From positions 4,278,001-4,342,000 of the forward strand of contig NZ_CP109496.1 of assembly GCF_036231355.1 (NCBI RefSeq): a stretch of 64,000 nt of DNA. Reading direction: 5' to 3'. Shown here piece by piece: positions 59,848-64,000 of the stretch. This DNA comes from Streptomyces sp. NBC_01431. Lineage in GTDB: Bacteria > Actinomycetota > Actinomycetes > Streptomycetales > Streptomycetaceae. The notes below the pieces were generated by a model, which had not been told where the DNA came from, did not search any database, and was given only the letters and a program-made list of their open reading frames with translations. Position 1 is the first letter of the stretch, and each line of letters begins with the position of its first letter. Made by a program: the position numbers and the translations under genes.

Positions 59848-60825
59848 TCAGGCGTCCTGGTCGAGGATCCCCGACTGGGCGATGAGGAAGCCGAGTTGGG
59901 CCCGGCTGCCGCTGCCGAGGGCGGCGGCCAGCTTGGCTATGTGGGCGCGGCAGGTGCGCACGTTCATGCCGAGGCGGCGGGCGATGGCCTCGTCCACGTG
60001 GCCTTCCACGAGGAGTTTGGCGATGGAGCGCTGGACGCCGGTGATGCCGGCCGTCTCCAGGTGGTAGGGCACCTCGTCGTCCCAGGGCGTGGCGTACTGC
60101 CAGAACTGGTCGAAGACGCCCACCAGGTACTGCACGAGCCCCTCGTGGCGCAGTTCCAGGGCGACTTGGCGGTCGCTGCGCGCGGGTATGAAGGCGATCT
60201 TGCGGTCCATGATGATGAGCCGGTCGATGATCTCCTCAAGGGTCCGCACCTCCAGACCGTACGGAGCGATCCGTTCCACATAGCCGATGGTGGCGGAGTG
60301 GTGGCGGGCGGTGTGCTGGTAGAGGGTGCGCATCTCCACCCCGCGGGCCACCAGTGGCTCGATGCGGCGCAGGCCCGCCTCGAAGCTCTCGGGTCTGCGG
60401 CCGCTGCCCGGCTGGATGACGAGAAGCTCCTCGGTGCACTCGTCGATGACGCCGTCCAGGGTCGCGTTGATGAGCTCCAGGCCTTCGAGGACCGTGATCG
60501 CGTGGGTGCCGGTGAGGGCCGGCGTGGCGATCGACATGAACGGCTCGAAGGTGTTGGCAAGTGCGACGGAGAGCTTCCTGCGCTCCTGGATCTCGCGCTC
60601 CAGCGGCTGGGTCAGCAAGTTGAGCACCACCGTGGGCGGAACCGGGCGCAGGAGTTGCGCGTCATCCGGGTCGGGGCGGAGCAGGGTGAGATCGACCAGG
60701 CACGGGGCCGAGTCGGCCTCTGAGCGGGTAATTCCCCCGGTACGCAGGGCAAGCGCGTACAGAGCCGTTCCTGTCTCGCACAAGTCAACCGGGCCGTGAT
60801 CGTGTCCTATATGCCCCTGATTCAA
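59848..60825 (-). CDS. LuxR-type regulator (paralogue 2)
   Basis: About 325 aa from a TTG at 60825 (NQGHIGHDHGPVDLCETGTA); TTG at 60783 is an alternative and ATG at 60978 is unlikely because the extra part is not conserved-looking. Middle region VARGVEMRTLYQHTARHHSA is shared with the protein at 33028 (ARGVVMRTIYQHTAQFSQA), as is the C-terminal helix-turn-helix DEAIARRLGMNVRTCRAHIA. Divergent from the D-I-T-W-E peptide gene, with a 131-bp shared promoter region; probable regulator of that unit. Confidence 0.87.
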   Translation of the reverse strand: MNQGHIGHDHGPVDLCETGTALYALALRTGGITRSEADSAPCLVDLTLLRPDPDDAQLLRPVPPTVVLNLLTQPLEREIQERRKLSVALANTFEPFMSIATPALTGTHAITVLEGLELINATLDGVIDECTEELLVIQPGSGRRPESFEAGLRRIEPLVARGVEMRTLYQHTARHHSATIGYVERIAPYGLEVRTLEEIIDRLIIMDRKIAFIPARSDRQVALELRHEGLVQYLVGVFDQFWQYATPWDDEVPYHLETAGITGVQRSIAKLLVEGHVDEAIARRLGMNVRTCRAHIAKLAAALGSGSRAQLGFLIAQSGILDQDA

Positions 60826-60956
60826 CCTAGTTGCACCCCCCTCATCCTTTTGAATTACAGGAACATGATGCCTGGCTGCGCTGGTGCAAGCGCTCGGAGT
60901 GGGCCATCGTCGTATCCGCGGGGGGAGGTAATGATCAAAAGAGGTGGAGATCGGCC

Positions 60957-61166
60957 ATGAGCAGGATGGTTCGAGCACTAAGCACGACAGCCGTTGTGGC
61001 GGCTGCTCTCTGCGCTCTCTCGGCGCCTGGGGACCTCACTTGGGAGAGCCACCCCGCGAAGGATGTCGCGTCCCGGCAGGACATCACCTGGGAGATCGCG
61101 CCGAAGGCGGCGACGGTCGCCCAGGACATCACCTGGGAGGTCGCTCCCGCGGGTGCTGTCGCATGA
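60957..61166 (+). CDS. Small secreted peptide with three D-(I/L)-T-W-E repeats
   Basis: 69 aa from ATG at 60957, behind gaggtggaga. The N-terminal part is a signal-peptide-like helix (MSRMVRALSTTAVVAAALCA, then LSAPG). The rest is three imperfect repeats of 13-16 residues: DLTWESHPAKDVASRQ, DITWEIAPKAATVAQ, DITWEVAPAGAVA. No known family recognised. The last codons overlap the next start (GCATGA), so both are translated together. Could be a precursor for a modified peptide, a signalling peptide, or a small cell-envelope protein. Confidence 0.75.
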   Translation: MSRMVRALSTTAVVAAALCALSAPGDLTWESHPAKDVASRQDITWEIAPKAATVAQDITWEVAPAGAVA

Positions 61167-61495
61167 GCTTCCCGCCCGACGACCGTACTTTCCGTCGCGA
61201 AATGGCCACGGCCTACCGCTCTGGGTGGCACTTCATCGACCTCGCCACAGCAGTTCCCCATCGTGGCGATTCGTTGATGGTCACCCTGCTCGGTGAGCCG
61301 ATCCTGATCGCACGTGAGGACGACGAGGACGTCCGTGCCTACCGGTGCCTGCGCCGGCCGCGCGGGGCGCCGCAGCCCATTCGCTGCGTTGTCCGGTACG
61401 GCATGGTCTTCGTGAATCTTGACCAACGCGACCACCAGCTTTTCGAGTCGGAGACACAACCCGATTCATCCACCGCCACCCCCCGCAGTGCCTGA
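61163..61495 (+). CDS. Rieske-like protein without histidine ligands
   Basis: 110 aa from ATG at 61163, overlapping the peptide stop. The sequence GWHFIDLATAVPHRGDSLMV, then LGEPILIAREDDEDVRAYRC and VRYGMVFVNLD follows the N-terminal Rieske domain of ring-hydroxylating oxygenases. The cluster motif Cys-x-His...Cys-x2-His reads Cys-Leu-Arg...Cys-Val-Val-Arg, and the spacing between the two cysteines is only 12 residues instead of about 17. It therefore cannot bind a normal Rieske [2Fe-2S] centre. Role unknown; linked to the repeat peptide. Confidence 0.75.
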   Translation: MSFPPDDRTFRREMATAYRSGWHFIDLATAVPHRGDSLMVTLLGEPILIAREDDEDVRAYRCLRRPRGAPQPIRCVVRYGMVFVNLDQRDHQLFESETQPDSSTATPRSA

Positions 61496-61538
61496 CGCGA
61501 TCCCCCGTCGTTGTACATCGCGCAGGTGCTTCCCCCAC

Positions 61539-61582
61539 ACAGCGGCGCCATCGTGGACCTGAACACGATGGCGCCGCTGTGC
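61539..61582. terminator. Bidirectional terminator between the Rieske-like and PPOX genes
   Basis: Perfect 18-bp stem cacagcggcgccatcgtg / cacgatggcgccgctgtg with an 8-nt loop, between two convergent genes. Confidence 0.95.
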
Positions 61583-61607
61583 TGTCCGGGCACGGACGGC
61601 GCTCGTC

Positions 61608-62021
61608 TCAGGTGTTGCCCATCGCCCTGGTCAGCCTGATCTCGATGAGCACCCGGTCCGGGTTCGGGGCCGGGGTCCGCTGGTAGCGCACCGCGTAGCG
61701 CTCCACCGCGTCCGCGATCAGCTCCGCCTCCGTGCGCACGACGGCGCGGCCCTCCAGGGTCGCCCAGCGCCTGCCCTCCAGCTGGCAGAGCGCGACCCGC
61801 GCGCCGGCCGGGTCCACCGCGAGGGCGGCCAGGATGTTGGCGACCTTGCGGCTCCCCTTGTTGGTGATGATCCGCGCCAGCCCCGCCTGTGGGTCGTACG
61901 TCGCCCCCACCGGCACCACGTGCGGCGAGCCGTCCGGCCGCTGGGTGGTCAAGGTGCAGATGTGGCGCTCGCGCCAGAAGCTGAGATAGGCGTCGTCGGG
62001 TTTGCGTACGTCGATGGCCAT
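61608..62021 (-). CDS. Pyridoxamine-5'-phosphate-oxidase-fold (PPOX, probably F420-dependent) protein
   Basis: 137 aa from ATG at 62021 (MAIDVRKPDDAYLSFWRERH). Split-barrel flavin/F420-binding fold: ICTLTTQRPDGSPHVVPVGA, ITNKGSRKVANILA, VALCQLEGRRWATLEGRAVV. Resembles actinobacterial F420-binding PPOX proteins of the Rv1155 type. Substrate unknown. Divergent from clpB. Confidence 0.87.
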   Translation of the reverse strand: MAIDVRKPDDAYLSFWRERHICTLTTQRPDGSPHVVPVGATYDPQAGLARIITNKGSRKVANILAALAVDPAGARVALCQLEGRRWATLEGRAVVRTEAELIADAVERYAVRYQRTPAPNPDRVLIEIRLTRAMGNT

Positions 62022-62058
62022 GGCCAAGCAACCTAGTCGCCGGACTCCCTTCCGACAC

Positions 62059-62079
62059 CTTGAGCGGAATAGACTCAAC
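62059..62079. promoter_or_regulatory. HAIR operator of clpB
   Basis: CTTGAGC-N7-ACTCAAC, one mismatch from a full HAIR palindrome, 72 bp before the clpB GTG. Places clpB in the HspR regulon with the dnaK operon. Confidence 0.88.
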
Positions 62080-62150
62080 TTTGTGTACGTTGGAAGGGTC
62101 ATGGGTGGTGGGGCCATGCCCAGCCGTACGAGGAGGAGGAGCGAACGCAC

Positions 62151-64000
62151 GTGGATGCCGAGCTGACCAACAAGAGCCGGGACGCGATCAACGCGGCAAG
62201 CAGCCGGGCCGTCGCCGGGGGCCACCCGGATCTGACCCCCGCGCATCTGCTGCTCGCGCTCCTGGAGGGCCAGGACAACGAGAACATCACCGACCTGCTG
62301 GCCGCCGTGGAGGCCGACCAGGCCGCCCTGCGCTCCGGCGCCGAGCGGATCCTGGCCGGGCTGCCGAGCGTGACCGGCTCCACGGTTCCCCCGCCGCAGC
62401 CCAACCGCGAACTGCTCGCCGTCATCGCCGACGCCGCCCAGCGCGCCAAGGAGCTGGGCGACGACTACCTCTCCACCGAGCACCTGCTCATCGGCCTGGC
62501 GGCCAAGGGCGGACAGGCCGGTGAGATCCTCTCCGAGCAGGGGGCGAGCGCGAAGAAGCTCCTTGCCGCGTTCGAGACGAGCAGGGGAGGGCGCCGGGTG
62601 ACCACACCCGACCCGGAGGGTCAGTACAAGGCACTGGAGAAGTTCGGCACCGATTTCACGGCCGCCGCCCGCGAGGGCAAGCTCGACCCGGTCATCGGCC
62701 GGGACCAGGAGATCCGCCGGGTCGTCCAGGTGCTCTCCCGGCGCACCAAGAACAACCCGGTGCTCATCGGCGAGCCCGGCGTCGGCAAGACCGCCGTCGT
62801 CGAGGGCCTCGCCCAGCGCATCGTGAAGGGCGACGTACCGGAGTCCCTGAAGAACAAGAGGCTGGTCTCGCTCGACCTCGGTGCAATGGTCGCAGGTGCG
62901 AAGTACCGCGGCGAATTCGAGGAGCGCCTCAAGACCGTCCTGTCCGAGATCAAGGAGAGCGACGGGCAGATCATCACGTTCATCGACGAGCTGCACACCG
63001 TGGTCGGCGCGGGCGCCGGCGGCGACTCGGCGATGGACGCCGGCAACATGCTCAAGCCCATGCTGGCCCGCGGCGAGCTGCGCATGGTCGGCGCGACCAC
63101 GCTCGACGAGTACCGCGAGCGCATCGAGAAGGACCCGGCCCTTGAGCGCCGCTTCCAGCAGGTCCTGGTCGCCGAGCCGAGCGTGGAGGACACCATCGCG
63201 ATCCTGCGCGGACTCAAGGGCCGCTACGAGGCCCACCACAAGGTGCAGATCGCGGACAGTGCCCTGGTCGCCGCCGCCACCCTCTCCGACCGGTACATCA
63301 CCTCCCGCTTCCTGCCCGACAAGGCCATCGACCTGGTGGACGAGGCCGCGTCCCGGCTGCGCATGGAGATCGACTCCTCGCCCGTCGAGATCGATGAACT
63401 CCAGCGCGCCGTCGACCGGTTGCGCATGGAGGAGCTGGCCCTCAAGAACGAGACCGACGCCGGTTCGCTCCAGCGCCTGGACAAGCTCCGCAAGGACCTC
63501 GCCGACAAGGAGGAGGAGCTGCGCGGCCTCACCGCGCGCTGGGAGAAGGAGAAGCAGGGTCTCAACCGGGTCGGTGAGCTGAAGGAGAGGCTCGACGACC
63601 TGCGCGGCCAGGCCGAACGCGCCCAGCGCGACGGCGACTTCGACACCGCCTCCAAGCTGCTGTACGGCGAAATCCCGGGCCTGGAGCGGGAGTTGGAGGA
63701 GGCCGCCGAGGAGGAGGCCGAGCAGGAGAAGTCCAAGGACGCCAAGGACACGATGGTCAAGGAGGAGGTCGGACCCGACGACATCGCGGACGTGGTCGGT
63801 GCGTGGACCGGTATCCCCGCCGGGCGTCTGCTGGAGGGCGAGACGCAGAAGCTCCTGCGCATGGAGGCCGAACTGGGCAAGCGCCTGATCGGCCAGTCCG
63901 AAGCCGTCCAGGCCGTCTCCGACGCGGTGCGCCGCACCCGGGCCGGCATCGCCGACCCCGACCGTCCCACCGGCTCCTTCCTCTTCCTCGGCCCGACCGG
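62151..64000 (+). CDS. clpB: ATP-dependent disaggregase ClpB (N-terminal part, runs off the window)
   Basis: 617 residues are visible from GTG at 62151, behind aggaggagga. N-terminal Clp repeats (SRDAINAASSRAVAGGHPDL; LLIGLAAKGGQAGEILS). First AAA+ module: Walker A GEPGVGKTAVVEGL, Walker B IITFIDELHTVVGAGAGGD, RFQQVLVAEP. The coiled-coil middle domain (about residues 420-530) is acidic (EEAAEEEAEQEKSKDAKDT). The frame ends at the start of the second AAA+ module, just before its Walker A (FLFLGPTG). Works with DnaK/DnaJ/GrpE to resolubilise aggregates. Confidence 0.98.
   Translation, partial: MDAELTNKSRDAINAASSRAVAGGHPDLTPAHLLLALLEGQDNENITDLLAAVEADQAALRSGAERILAGLPSVTGSTVPPPQPNRELLAVIADAAQRAKELGDDYLSTEHLLIGLAAKGGQAGEILSEQGASAKKLLAAFETSRGGRRVTTPDPEGQYKALEKFGTDFTAAAREGKLDPVIGRDQEIRRVVQVLSRRTKNNPVLIGEPGVGKTAVVEGLAQRIVKGDVPESLKNKRLVSLDLGAMVAGAKYRGEFEERLKTVLSEIKESDGQIITFIDELHTVVGAGAGGDSAMDAGNMLKPMLARGELRMVGATTLDEYRERIEKDPALERRFQQVLVAEPSVEDTIAILRGLKGRYEAHHKVQIADSALVAAATLSDRYITSRFLPDKAIDLVDEAASRLRMEIDSSPVEIDELQRAVDRLRMEELALKNETDAGSLQRLDKLRKDLADKEEELRGLTARWEKEKQGLNRVGELKERLDDLRGQAERAQRDGDFDTASKLLYGEIPGLERELEEAAEEEAEQEKSKDAKDTMVKEEVGPDDIADVVGAWTGIPAGRLLEGETQKLLRMEAELGKRLIGQSEAVQAVSDAVRRTRAGIADPDRPTGSFLFLGPT

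Overview
The window is about 72% GC, with the codon bias, short overlapping operons and gene content of a Streptomyces chromosome: cobalamin genes, many sigma/anti-sigma genes, an HspR heat-shock regulon, Tat or Sec secreted enzymes, and DUF5994 proteins. It looks like core chromosome interrupted by an accessory, gene-decayed stretch of about 17 kb (28.6-45.8 kb) that ends beside a tRNA-Gly gene.

Layout. 1-7.7 kb: corrin-ring genes on the minus strand (cobI partial at the edge, cobH, cobG). Then come a seven-copy 72-bp tandem repeat and a cobalamin riboswitch that leads into cobN on the plus strand. 7.7-12.0 kb: an ECF sigma factor fused to an extracytoplasmic CAP/SCP domain, a DyP-type peroxidase lacking its usual catalytic aspartate, and two paralogous secreted ricin-like lectins. 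12.2-22.0 kb: a complete amine or amino-acid uptake and oxidation locus. A five-gene peptide/opine ABC transporter is divergent from a three-subunit flavin/iron-sulfur dehydrogenase of HcnABC type, followed by a GntR/FCD regulator. Near-identical operator-like sites lie in front of both transcription units and of the regulator gene. 22.1-27.0 kb: an AraC/GyrI-like regulator, a MerR-like protein, and a cold-shock block (DEAD-box helicase, companion gene, CspA with a strong terminator).

27.4-45.8 kb (accessory): a DUF4185 propeller protein; a mosaic of broken genes including an IS701-type transposase fragment; an M6 metalloprotease; a SigE-family sigma factor with a membrane partner; a LuxR-type regulator divergent from a small peptide ORF; a broken 2OG-Fe dioxygenase joined to an amino-acid-exporter remnant; an RsbQ/RsbP-like stress-signalling pair; GAF-ANTAR, STAS and anti-sigma pieces; a phosphoketolase pseudogene; and three DUF5994 genes, two of them in a duplicated cassette. 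45.8-51.4 kb: tRNA-Gly(CCC), dcd, a phosphoribosyltransferase, a Yip1 membrane protein and a large Fe-S oxidoreductase. 51.6-55.3 kb: a small glycan cluster (SDR without its active site, WecA/MraY-like transferase, FkbM methyltransferase, glycosyltransferase). 55.5-64.0 kb: dnaK-grpE-dnaJ-hspR and, 2.4 kb further on, clpB, both preceded by HAIR operators.

Between hspR and clpB lies the most intriguing unexplained unit: a LuxR-type regulator divergent from a 69-aa peptide carrying three D-(I/L)-T-W-E repeats, which is translationally coupled to a Rieske-like protein whose cluster-binding histidines are replaced by arginines.
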